Positions 7,901-15,998 of a DNA stretch of 64,000 nt are shown in pieces (positions within the stretch are counted from its first letter, which is position 1; each line of letters begins with the position of its first letter). The notes under the pieces are model-generated. The model did no database searches and was not told the origin of the DNA. It worked only from the letters and a program-made list of their open reading frames with translations. The stretch comes from Pedobacter sp. JY14-1 (lineage in GTDB: Bacteria; Bacteroidota; Bacteroidia; Sphingobacteriales; Sphingobacteriaceae): positions 496,001 through 560,000 of the forward strand of contig NZ_JARJHU010000005.1 of assembly GCF_029269825.1 (NCBI RefSeq), read 5' to 3'. Both the position numbers and the translations under genes were made by a program.

Positions 7901-8629
7901 CGTGAAAAGGGAAGCAACTCGGAGCGGGAACTGGCCAACGCAATGTACCTGGCCGGCTTTGATGTAAAAGACGTACACATGACCGACCTGATCTATGGCC
8001 GCGAGACACTGGAAGACATCCAGTTTATCGGCGCGGTCGGCGGGTTCTCGAACTCTGACGTACTTGGTTCTGCAAAGGGCTGGGCCGGTGCGTTTATGTA
8101 TAACGAAAAGGCAAGGATCGCACTGGAGAACTTCTTTGCCCGTCCGGATACACTTTCCGTGGGTATCTGTAACGGTTGCCAGCTGTTCATTGAACTCGGC
8201 CTGATCAACAAAGACCATGAAGTGAAGCCTAAGATGCTGCACAATAAAAGCGGCAAACACGAAAGTATCTTTACTTCGCTGACGATACAGAAAAACAACT
8301 CGGTCATGATGTCCAGCCTGGCTGGCGCCACGCTGGGTGTCTGGGTATCGCATGGCGAAGGACGTTTCCAGTTACCTTACGAGGAAAGCAGGTACCGCAT
8401 CGTGTCGAAATACGCTTATGAGGCTTATCCGGCCAGTCCTAATGATTCAGATTTCAATACGGCAATGCTCTGCGATGAGTCCGGCCGTCACCTGGTCATG
8501 ATGCCACATATTGAACGTTCACTGTTCCAGTGGCACTGGGCGAACTATCCGAAGGGACGCAAGGATGAAGTGACGCCCTGGATGGAGGCTTTCGTTAACG
8601 CAAGGAAGTGGATTGAGGAACATTATTAA
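4964..8629 (+). CDS. purL: Phosphoribosylformylglycinamidine synthase, long fused form
   Basis: 1221 residues, the large single-chain form that fuses the FGAM synthase domains with a glutamine amidotransferase. It converts FGAR plus glutamine and ATP to FGAM, the fourth step of de novo purine synthesis. [13 protein letters not shown] near residue 165 and the following [27 protein letters not shown] stretch mark the ATP/FGAR site. The C-terminal amidotransferase has the nucleophile Cys1069 in GICNGCQ and a final [15 protein letters not shown] segment with the catalytic His and Glu region. [10 protein letters not shown] replaces the GGFSYGDVLG of enterobacteria, which I believe is usual in this phylum. 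The stop overlaps the convergent rrf2 stop by 4 bp. A diverged copy of its last 17 codons lies beyond rrf2 at 9121-9173. Confidence 0.97.
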   Translation: [1221 protein letters not shown]

Positions 8630-9078
8630 GGGAAAGGTGCTATCTTTTTTAATCTGGTAACTCCTGAATTTAAGTCTTCATTGAACTCCCCTATCGTCGT
8701 GTTTTCCAGCATTTGGCGGATACGTTCCCTGATTGCCTTGAATTCATGGTGCAGTGGGCATGGATCGGTTTCAGAACAATAATCCAGACCCAGGCCACAT
8801 CCCGTAAAAAGGCCATTACCATCAACGGCCTCAACAACTTCAGATAATTTTCTGTTGAGGGTGGTATCATCCATAAAAAAGCCTCCATTGGGGCCTTTAG
8901 CAGACTTTATGATGTTTCTGCGTACCAGATTCTGCAAAATTTTAGCTAAGAAGTGCTCCGGGGAATTAATTCCCGTCGCTATTTCCTTAATGCCTACCCT
9001 TCCACCATTGGCGGTCCGGTGTGAGATGAAGAAAACGGCGCGCATCGCATATTCACAAGTCTTAGAGAATACTCCCAT
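8626..9078 (-). CDS. Rrf2-family iron-sulfur transcription regulator
   Basis: 150 residues. The N-terminal winged helix (MGVFSKTCEYAMRAVFFI...) and the GPNGGFF wing are typical of Rrf2 regulators such as IscR, NsrR and RsrR. Cys94, Cys101 and Cys107 (C-x6-C-x5-C) are placed to bind a 2Fe-2S or 4Fe-4S cluster, so it probably senses iron-sulfur status, nitric oxide or redox state. The gene is flanked by two copies of the purL 3' end, one real and one relic, which suggests it arrived or was rearranged together with a purL tail. A -7 box lies 8 bases before the ATG, so the transcript may be leaderless. Its targets cannot be inferred from this window. Confidence 0.88.
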   Translation of the reverse strand: MGVFSKTCEYAMRAVFFISHRTANGGRVGIKEIATGINSPEHFLAKILQNLVRRNIIKSAKGPNGGFFMDDTTLNRKLSEVVEAVDGNGLFTGCGLGLDYCSETDPCPLHHEFKAIRERIRQMLENTTIGEFNEDLNSGVTRLKKIAPFP

Positions 9079-9086
9079 AGCAGGAG

Positions 9087-9094
9087 CAAAACTA
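9087..9094 (-). promoter_or_regulatory. -7 box for the Rrf2 regulator
   Basis: On the reverse strand this reads TAGTTTTG, a perfect TAnnTTTG, only 8 bases before the start codon. No -33 TTG at the correct distance is seen. Confidence 0.45.
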
Positions 9095-9120
9095 AGTAAA
9101 ATTTCAATGAAAGTTCTGTT

Positions 9121-9173
9121 CCGTGGATGAGGCCTTCGTTAACGCTGGGAAGTGGATGGAGGAACAACTTTGA
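9121..9173 (+). pseudogene. Relic copy of the purL 3' end
   Basis: This stretch aligns with the true purL end at 8577-8629, with identical runs of 11 (TTCGTTAACGC), 10 (GGAAGTGGAT) and 8 (GAGGAACA) bases. Apart from a one-base shift at its start it reads in the purL frame as AFVNAGKWMEEQL followed by TGA at 9171-9173, against [13 protein letters not shown] and stop in purL. Keeping the frame and stop while differing in sequence suggests a displaced allele rather than a recent duplicate. Its antisense strand encodes the end of the neighbouring 1776-residue protein. Confidence 0.8.
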
Positions 9174-12100
9174 TTTTTTCCTGCAGGCCGCCCGCCCTGC
9201 CGTCCATGTCTGCTCCCTGGACGTTCAGCGTATAGGTTCCCCGCTGGTCTGAGGTATAAAAGGAGACTTTTGCTCTACCCTCTGCATCTGTAACCACGTC
9301 TGGCTTCCAGTAGATGGTAGCCCGGTTATCAGGCGCAGCCAGGTCTTTATTGGAAGCGGTATACCTGGGGCTGTAAAATTCCGCGGGCTGCATTACAGGC
9401 AATGGCCGCAGTGTGGCAAAATCGGGCCTGCTGCTCCTGAACCAGCCCCTTCCGTTTGCCGTCGTGATCTCAACGAATGCAAAAGGCCTGTCCTTCTTGT
9501 TGGGACCCATAGCCCTGGTTTCCAGGTAAATATCCATATTTCCTGGATGATATGCAGGAATATACTGGTCGACACCTCCAGGCATCACCCGGGTATACTT
9601 CGACCTGATATAGTTCCGGGAGTACATTACCTCCATGCCCTTCATATTCTGGACCGTAAACGATCTGAGCGCATCGATGAGCATCTCAGGTCCCGGTGGC
9701 ACATTCAGGCTGACCGGCAAGGCTCCGCCGTCAATGCCGACGACAACATGGTAACCGTTCCATAAAATGGTGGGCAGGTTCTCGTCGTAAACTACCTTCA
9801 GGCCCGGAAGCTTTTGCTTGAGCAGCTGGTATAAATCGGTAGTCGTTGACTTCTTGATGTCGGCTTCGTCAAAGACCAGATCTGCCCGCCCCGGCCCATT
9901 GCGGTTCTCAGAATTTCTAATGATCTTTTTGTCTCTGATCTCCACTTGCTTCAGCGGGATGCCTGCAAGCTTCAGGGCCGCTTCATCTTCCCGGAGCTTT
10001 GCATTCCTGACGTAATTCAGCTGGCGGAGACTGGTATTCACGTACCATGGGGATATGGGGTTCATGAGCGACTCGGGAGCCCTGGCCGGGGAAAACTGTT
10101 CAACGGTGACCGCTCCGAAGTGCATGGTGCGGCCTTTAGGCGTGCGCGCCTGGATAAAGAAGGACCCTGAATCAATGGGCGGAAGGTTTTCAAAGACATA
10201 GCGTCCGGCTGAATCGGTAATGGTGGTATTGATAAATATGGGTTTTTGTGAGGAGATGAGCATCTGCGCACCCGGTACAGGTTTATTGACCACATTGGTT
10301 ACTGTTCCCCTGATGCGGAGGCTTCTTTCCGGATCGTATTTTAACGGAGAAGGTACCTGGAAGGCCTCCTTCCAGTCGTAACCGGCCCAGCCCTGGGTAA
10401 GCATCAGGTTATCCAGTGCCGTTAACCTGCTGGTGTCCCTGCTGTTGAAATAGTAACCGGGTGTCTCGACGGTCCCCTTAATGTCTGAACTGAGCAGCAA
10501 CCGCGGCAGGATACCATAATTGTCCAGGCTGTCGGGGTTGACCTGGCTGTCATCGGTAACCGCCAGGGAGAAACTGCCCTTTACAGGCTCGCCGTATTTA
10601 TCTTTGACCATCAGTTCCAGGCTGACACTGTCCCTCTCCAGGTAAGCCGGTTTATTTTTAACGACACTGAACTGTAACTGGTCATGCTGATCGACGAATA
10701 CCATACGGCGGTTCAGCGGCACCTGGTTCTTCAGCAAGGTAAATTCGGTGATGCCACTGGGGAGGATGTTTTTTGGAACCTGATAAACCAGGTTCCCGGG
10801 ATTAACCTCAGCGGAATAAGTAACGACACCGCGAGACAGTCCGACGAGTGTCCACACACTGCCGGTATCCGGTAACCCCTCGGTGGCACTGATGCTTACT
10901 TCCAGCACCTCGGCTCCTGGTTTTGCGGTCACCTTCATTACCGTGCCCTGCTGCTGTACGGCCGGCAGCGCAAAGGAAGCATCCCTGTCTTCAGATCCGT
11001 CCAGCCTGGCGGTATAGGTTTCTCCTGCCAGAGGCGTTAGTTCGAAACTTCCGGCTCCCTTATAAAGGCTCCTGAAGGAGGCGACCGCTTTTTTCCTGCT
11101 GTCATAGATTTTTCCAGACACAGCCATGCCCATCCCGTTTTCCGAAACTGCCTTAAAGCCGACCCTGGAAGGCAGACCTGCGACGAGATAACCACCTTCA
11201 GGCAGGAACTGCAGGTCTGTTTTCTGGATACGTTCGGGGTATAAAGGGATCACCAGCTGCTGGTTATTATCTGCAGGATGAAGGCTTTTCAGCGATATCC
11301 AGAGTTTACGGCCGTCCGTTTTGTCTTTCAGGGGATAGCTGATGCGCAGCCGTCCGTCTGCGCTGGTCTGCAGTTTCTCCTTTTGCAATACACGGTCCCC
11401 TTCCATCATGGTAACCGAAACATCCCGGAGCCCTGCAGTGCTTTGATCGGGTCTGCTCAGCACTAATTCTGTTTCCAGCTGGTCACTGACTTCATTCCGG
11501 ACGATCTCAGACCTTGACTTCACCAGCCAGGTATCGGAGGTCGGAACCCCGAGGTACAATCGCTGGGTAAAAAAATGGCCGGGCCCGAAATTCTGCATCC
11601 AGTTCGTATAAGCCCTCAGGGTATATCCGCCCTCATGGAAAACGGAACGTTCGAGCGCGATCTGCGCATAGCCAATGCCTTCTTTGACCGGGATGCTGAT
11701 CCTGCGGACCGTTTCTGCCGTATCATCATTCAGTTCTACATACAGCAGTCCGCTCTTTCTGGAAGCACCAAGACTGGAGCCATCAAAAAGATAGGCCTTG
11801 AACCAGATCGTATCGCCGATGTTATAGTAGGGCTTATCGGTGTGCAGGTAAAGTTTCTCTGCCGGCATACGCTGATGAAGTTCCTGCATCGCCTTTACAG
11901 CGGCTTGTGTACCGGCTCCGGGGGCTGGCAACTGTGACTGGGCGGAGAGGTGGTTTCCGGTCACTTCATACCGGTAGACCGCCCTTCCTAGTTCTCCCGC
12001 AGCATTGATGCCTTCTACGATGACTTTATACCGGCCAGGCCCGTCAGCGTTGAAATAACTGAAACTGGTGCGGCCATTGGCGTAGGTTTTTACTTTGGGG

Positions 12101-14469
12101 TTCCAGTAAACGGTACTGCGCAGATCGGGCAATTGCTGACTGATGTTCGGACGGTCGTAACGCGGGCTGTAAAATTCACGTGCATTGTTGAACCCCTTTG
12201 GTTTGATGTTGACTGTGCCGGGATTGTATCGGGGTATCCGTGACTTGCGGGTATAAATGAAAACGGCTGGACCGTTTACAATGCTGATCAGCGCCTGGTT
12301 ATTGGTCAGCACATCGATCCGTACAATATCTTTTGGATCGATGCTGTTTTGGTCATAGATCTCTGCAGCTTCCAGAGCATCAATGCGACGTCCGTTCAGA
12401 AAGGTCTGCAAAGGGCTGTTCCTGTAATATGGATAGTTCATAACAGTGGGCTGCGTCATGGGATAAGGCTGAAAAACAACGCTGCCGAGGCGTCCCTGAA
12501 GGCAGATGCCGAGTGTGGCGCAAACTTCTGATTCCGGTATCTTATAACTGTAATCGGCATGTCCCTCCGGGATCTGATAGACTCCCTGAGTGCTCATCTG
12601 GTCCCGGTCAGCACGTGCTGCCCGGATCCTGACTTCTTTCAGGCGATTTACCCTTCCCTGCTGGCCAAGACGTACCCGCAGTTCATCCTGCTTGTTGCTG
12701 TTTTCGAGATAGGTCTTGTTCAGGTATGCTGTACTTTTCAGATAATCCGGCTGATGAGGGTTGACGCTGATGCCCTGCCTGGAAACCTCATCAAGGATAA
12801 TTTCTACCTTTTTTCCATTCTTTGCGGTCCTTCCCTGAAGGGCAAACTTCAGGCTGTCGCCAAGGACAAGAGGCGCATAGCTGAAACGTCCGTCCGCATC
12901 GGTCTTTACCTGCTCCATAAAGCCGGGACTTAAAGACATCAGCGTTACGGTTCCGTTGACCACAGGTTTACCGGACAGGGTCAATACCCTGCCCGATAGC
13001 GCTGTGCCGAGAGACTCTGCCCGATAAATGGGATTAGCTTGGGCAGTAGTTATATTTTGAAGGTCCTTCCAGACGAATTTCCGGTATCCCTGGGTAAGCA
13101 TCAGGTTATCGAGGGCCTTGTCTCTTTCTGCAGAATTTTCGTTGAAATAATAATTCGGCGTTTCGATATAGCCTTTGAGCTCGGAACTGAGCAGCAGGCT
13201 GGAAAAAATGCTGGTTTCCGTATTTTCATCGGAAGGAACCTTGTCTTCGTCGATCACGGCTACCGAAAAGTTACCCGCAACCGGGTTGCCCGCCGCATCA
13301 CTGGCCTGAAGGGTGAGCTCGGCCCTGTCCCGGCTGGCATAGTTCGTTTTGCCTCCGGTAAGCGTGAGCTGCATATGATCGTCATTTTTTATGAAAGTCA
13401 GTCTTTCGGCAATAGGCTCGCCACCGTTGCTGAACAGGGTAAACTGTGCAATACCGGAAGGAAAGTCCTTTTTGGGGAGCCAGAACGAATTGATCTGCTT
13501 GCTGACCATGAGCTGCGCGGCGTAGATGACCGTACCACTGCTTTGTGCGATGATCCCAAGCGCTTGTGGCGTGCGCTGTTGTGCCCAGTCGGTATTGATG
13601 CGTACCAGCAGGCTGTCCGGTGTCATCTGGTAAACCCCGAGCACATATCCCTGATTCTGGGCTGCCGGCAGGACGACGGTTTTTGAAGACCCATCCTCAA
13701 AGCCGAGTTTTGCACTGTAGCGTCTTCCGGGTTCAGGCCTGATATTAAAGACCCCCATCCCTGCATACTGGCTTTCAAACTTTCCGAGTTCGGTGCCGTT
13801 GTCATCAAATACAGTACCTTTTACCGCTATACCTCTGCCTGTTGTGGCCACAGCCTTAAAGCCGATACGTGTTGCTACGTTATTGACCAGTGTTCCTCCT
13901 TCCGGAAAAAACCGGATATCTGCTCCCGAAAGGCTGTCAGGCACAGCGGTTTTACGCTGGACGACGTTTCTTTCCGGGCTTTCCCGGCGATTCGTCTTCT
14001 CTGCAGCACCAGACTGAAGATCGAGGGGATCGCCGATCAGCAGGTGCCTGTCGAAAAAGTAATCTTCCCCGGCATTCCGCATCCACTGTGTATAGGCCCT
14101 GAGTCGGTAATTTCCGGAAGTGTACCCGTCATCAATGGTAAAATCTCCCATGGCCATACCGCCGGTAACCGGAAGTTTAAGGGAAGATACCAGTGAATCG
14201 CGCTCGTTGATGAGTTCCACATACAATGCCCCGCTGAGTTTGGAGGGCTGGTGGCGGCTCCCCACTGTAAGGTAGGCCTTGAACCACAGGGTATCGCCCA
14301 CCGCATAATAGGGCTTGTCGGTCTGGAGATAGACTTTCTCCTGCGGATTGGCATCCGACCATTTCTGAAGTGCGGCGGCAAGCCTTTCCACAGAGTCTTC
14401 TGCCCCGGGCATAAAGGCACAAAAGGCCAGGAATGACAGCAATAGCGGCAGAAGGTGTTTAGTTTTCAT
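9139..14469 (-). CDS. Tandem macroglobulin-like surface protein (two fused copies)
   Basis: 1776 residues with a signal peptide (about 1-22). Two related halves follow each other. KVYLQTDKPYYAVGDTLWFKAY near residue 43 is echoed by KLYLHTDKPYYNIGDTIWFKAY near residue 871, an offset of about 828. Each half has an MG2-type macroglobulin-like domain, an FLPEGG/FFPEGG domain, an LLLSSxxKGxxETPxYYFN...LDNLMLTQG block, a carboxypeptidase-regulatory-like domain, a short TonB-plug-like segment, and a closing FYSPRY...YWxP segment. Relatives are usually a single copy of 800-900 residues, exported and probably attached to the outer membrane. It is the last gene of an ECF sigma/FecR/STN cluster. The last nine or so codons lie antisense to a purL-tail relic, so the C-terminus may be newly acquired. 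The biochemical role is unknown. Confidence 0.8.
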   Translation of the reverse strand: MKTKHLLPLLLSFLAFCAFMPGAEDSVERLAAALQKWSDANPQEKVYLQTDKPYYAVGDTLWFKAYLTVGSRHQPSKLSGALYVELINERDSLVSSLKLPVTGGMAMGDFTIDDGYTSGNYRLRAYTQWMRNAGEDYFFDRHLLIGDPLDLQSGAAEKTNRRESPERNVVQRKTAVPDSLSGADIRFFPEGGTLVNNVATRIGFKAVATTGRGIAVKGTVFDDNGTELGKFESQYAGMGVFNIRPEPGRRYSAKLGFEDGSSKTVVLPAAQNQGYVLGVYQMTPDSLLVRINTDWAQQRTPQALGIIAQSSGTVIYAAQLMVSKQINSFWLPKKDFPSGIAQFTLFSNGGEPIAERLTFIKNDDHMQLTLTGGKTNYASRDRAELTLQASDAAGNPVAGNFSVAVIDEDKVPSDENTETSIFSSLLLSSELKGYIETPNYYFNENSAERDKALDNLMLTQGYRKFVWKDLQNITTAQANPIYRAESLGTALSGRVLTLSGKPVVNGTVTLMSLSPGFMEQVKTDADGRFSYAPLVLGDSLKFALQGRTAKNGKKVEIILDEVSRQGISVNPHQPDYLKSTAYLNKTYLENSNKQDELRVRLGQQGRVNRLKEVRIRAARADRDQMSTQGVYQIPEGHADYSYKIPESEVCATLGICLQGRLGSVVFQPYPMTQPTVMNYPYYRNSPLQTFLNGRRIDALEAAEIYDQNSIDPKDIVRIDVLTNNQALISIVNGPAVFIYTRKSRIPRYNPGTVNIKPKGFNNAREFYSPRYDRPNISQQLPDLRSTVYWNPKVKTYANGRTSFSYFNADGPGRYKVIVEGINAAGELGRAVYRYEVTGNHLSAQSQLPAPGAGTQAAVKAMQELHQRMPAEKLYLHTDKPYYNIGDTIWFKAYLFDGSSLGASRKSGLLYVELNDDTAETVRRISIPVKEGIGYAQIALERSVFHEGGYTLRAYTNWMQNFGPGHFFTQRLYLGVPTSDTWLVKSRSEIVRNEVSDQLETELVLSRPDQSTAGLRDVSVTMMEGDRVLQKEKLQTSADGRLRISYPLKDKTDGRKLWISLKSLHPADNNQQLVIPLYPERIQKTDLQFLPEGGYLVAGLPSRVGFKAVSENGMGMAVSGKIYDSRKKAVASFRSLYKGAGSFELTPLAGETYTARLDGSEDRDASFALPAVQQQGTVMKVTAKPGAEVLEVSISATEGLPDTGSVWTLVGLSRGVVTYSAEVNPGNLVYQVPKNILPSGITEFTLLKNQVPLNRRMVFVDQHDQLQFSVVKNKPAYLERDSVSLELMVKDKYGEPVKGSFSLAVTDDSQVNPDSLDNYGILPRLLLSSDIKGTVETPGYYFNSRDTSRLTALDNLMLTQGWAGYDWKEAFQVPSPLKYDPERSLRIRGTVTNVVNKPVPGAQMLISSQKPIFINTTITDSAGRYVFENLPPIDSGSFFIQARTPKGRTMHFGAVTVEQFSPARAPESLMNPISPWYVNTSLRQLNYVRNAKLREDEAALKLAGIPLKQVEIRDKKIIRNSENRNGPGRADLVFDEADIKKSTTTDLYQLLKQKLPGLKVVYDENLPTILWNGYHVVVGIDGGALPVSLNVPPGPEMLIDALRSFTVQNMKGMEVMYSRNYIRSKYTRVMPGGVDQYIPAYHPGNMDIYLETRAMGPNKKDRPFAFVEITTANGRGWFRSSRPDFATLRPLPVMQPAEFYSPRYTASNKDLAAPDNRATIYWKPDVVTDAEGRAKVSFYTSDQRGTYTLNVQGADMDGRAGGLQEKIKVVPPSTSQR

Positions 14470-14523
14470 TTGAATTAGATGAGAGGTTAAAAAATCGGTG
14501 AGTTGTTTATTTCATTTTTTGGA

Positions 14524-15996
14524 TCAGTCGTCTGGTAAACTATAGTCTAGCGGAAGCATATCTCCTACCATCTTGTAGGCCCATATCCCCTCGTAAAGTA
14601 AGGCACCAGGATCATTCAGCCCCCCGTTTTCATAAAAACCAACCGACTTGCCCAGCTGGTAGGCTAATGAAACCTGGCTTCTGCCCAGATCTCCGGGCCG
14701 CTTGATCCGATATTCCGGATGCCGCATAAAGTCGGCAGTTTCCTTTTCATTCTGATAGACTATGTATAGTGCATCGCTGAACCGCATCATCTTCTGGTGG
14801 TCAGATCTCTGGCTCACCAGCGAATCCAGCGACACTTCGCGGCGGACCAGAAGCTCTACCGTATCGGGCAGCTGTTTCTTGCCGAGCCAGTATTTCAGTG
14901 AGTCCTTTGCCCTTCTGACTTTTATTCCCTTCCGGAGATTTTCGGAAAACAATTTGATCCTTTTATCGATAAATTCATCTGAAGGCCGTTCCGGGTTGGG
15001 TGCCTTGATCATTTTATTGACAAGGAAACCTTCGATTTTGCTGGTATTTCTGTACAATGTGCTGAAGAAATGCTGTGGCGAGCCAGCGTAAGCCAGCCTG
15101 CGTTTCTTCTGGTAGCGCCTGCGTCTGGTTTCGTCTTTTTCCATTTCTTCGAAATACGGGTAGCCGTAAAAATGGACATAGCTGGTTTCTTCGTTGTGTT
15201 CAAAATATTCCAGCAGGTAATAGACCCGGTAACCGAGCGCATTGTTTTCGATGACCAGGAAATCATCGGCTGTAGCCATGAGGACATGCCTGGAAATATC
15301 GTAATCGAAGCGGATCACATCTGGGTTGATGATTTTACATTTACGGGCATTTTCCGAGGTCCCCAGAAAGCTTTCGCGAAAGGTCCTGAGGCGTTCGGCC
15401 CGGTGGATGTCTGGTCTGACCACGACTTCACTTAGTTCCTTCACGGACTCGTCCATGACAATGTCCAGATGCAGCGGCTTATTGTTGACCACGATCCCCT
15501 GGCTGGCGGGCTGGTATCCCATCATCTGCGCCAGTACGACGTAACTGCCTGAAGAGAGCCCGCTGACCATATATCGTCCTGAATTATCAGCTGAAGCACC
15601 CAGTTTGTAATTGCTGATGTAGACTGAAGCGCCAGGTAGCGGGTTGCCCATACGGTCTTTTACGGTGCCCTGCAAAGTGTAGCTGACCGCTGCAGGCCTG
15701 AGGGTATCTTTACGGACAACGGTAACCAGTTTGTCGAAGATGGCATACTTCAGCGAAGAACCGGAAAGGGCCGAATCAAGTGCCTGTTCTATACTGGCAT
15801 TCTTAACATTGATATTGACCGGCTTGACGTACTTCATGGTCTGTTCGTTATAGAGAAAATCATATCCTGACTGTCTTCTGATCTCCTGAAATACGGACTG
15901 CAGTGCCGCCTGCTGCTGCCTGAGCGTAATTTTCTGGGCACCGGCGCCGAAGGCGGAGGCGAACAGGCAGAGAAAGATCAGCACTAGGTTTTTCAT
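14524..15996 (-). CDS. STN and carboxypeptidase-regulatory-like domain protein
   Basis: 490 residues. Signal peptide (1-20), then a secretin/TonB short N-terminal (STN) domain at about 20-95, then a carboxypeptidase-regulatory-like beta-sandwich at about 105-190 (LQGTVKDRMGNPLPGASVYI...), then a C-terminal domain of unknown function. That last domain carries FLGTSENARKCKIINP and YAGSPQHFFSTL, a pattern I associate with many Bacteroidota STN proteins. STN domains in TonB-dependent transducers contact FecR-type anti-sigma factors, but there is no beta-barrel here. The start codon follows the fecR stop by 2 bp, so the two are coupled. I infer that it passes an outer-membrane signal to FecR. What it senses is unknown. 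Confidence 0.8.
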   Translation of the reverse strand: MKNLVLIFLCLFASAFGAGAQKITLRQQQAALQSVFQEIRRQSGYDFLYNEQTMKYVKPVNINVKNASIEQALDSALSGSSLKYAIFDKLVTVVRKDTLRPAAVSYTLQGTVKDRMGNPLPGASVYISNYKLGASADNSGRYMVSGLSSGSYVVLAQMMGYQPASQGIVVNNKPLHLDIVMDESVKELSEVVVRPDIHRAERLRTFRESFLGTSENARKCKIINPDVIRFDYDISRHVLMATADDFLVIENNALGYRVYYLLEYFEHNEETSYVHFYGYPYFEEMEKDETRRRRYQKKRRLAYAGSPQHFFSTLYRNTSKIEGFLVNKMIKAPNPERPSDEFIDKRIKLFSENLRKGIKVRRAKDSLKYWLGKKQLPDTVELLVRREVSLDSLVSQRSDHQKMMRFSDALYIVYQNEKETADFMRHPEYRIKRPGDLGRSQVSLAYQLGKSVGFYENGGLNDPGALLYEGIWAYKMVGDMLPLDYSLPDD

Positions 15997-15998
15997 GT

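Noticed and set aside
13039..13686. A 215-codon forward frame inside the macroglobulin-like gene
   Set aside because: It is antisense to a clear coding sequence and shows no domain or start signal.
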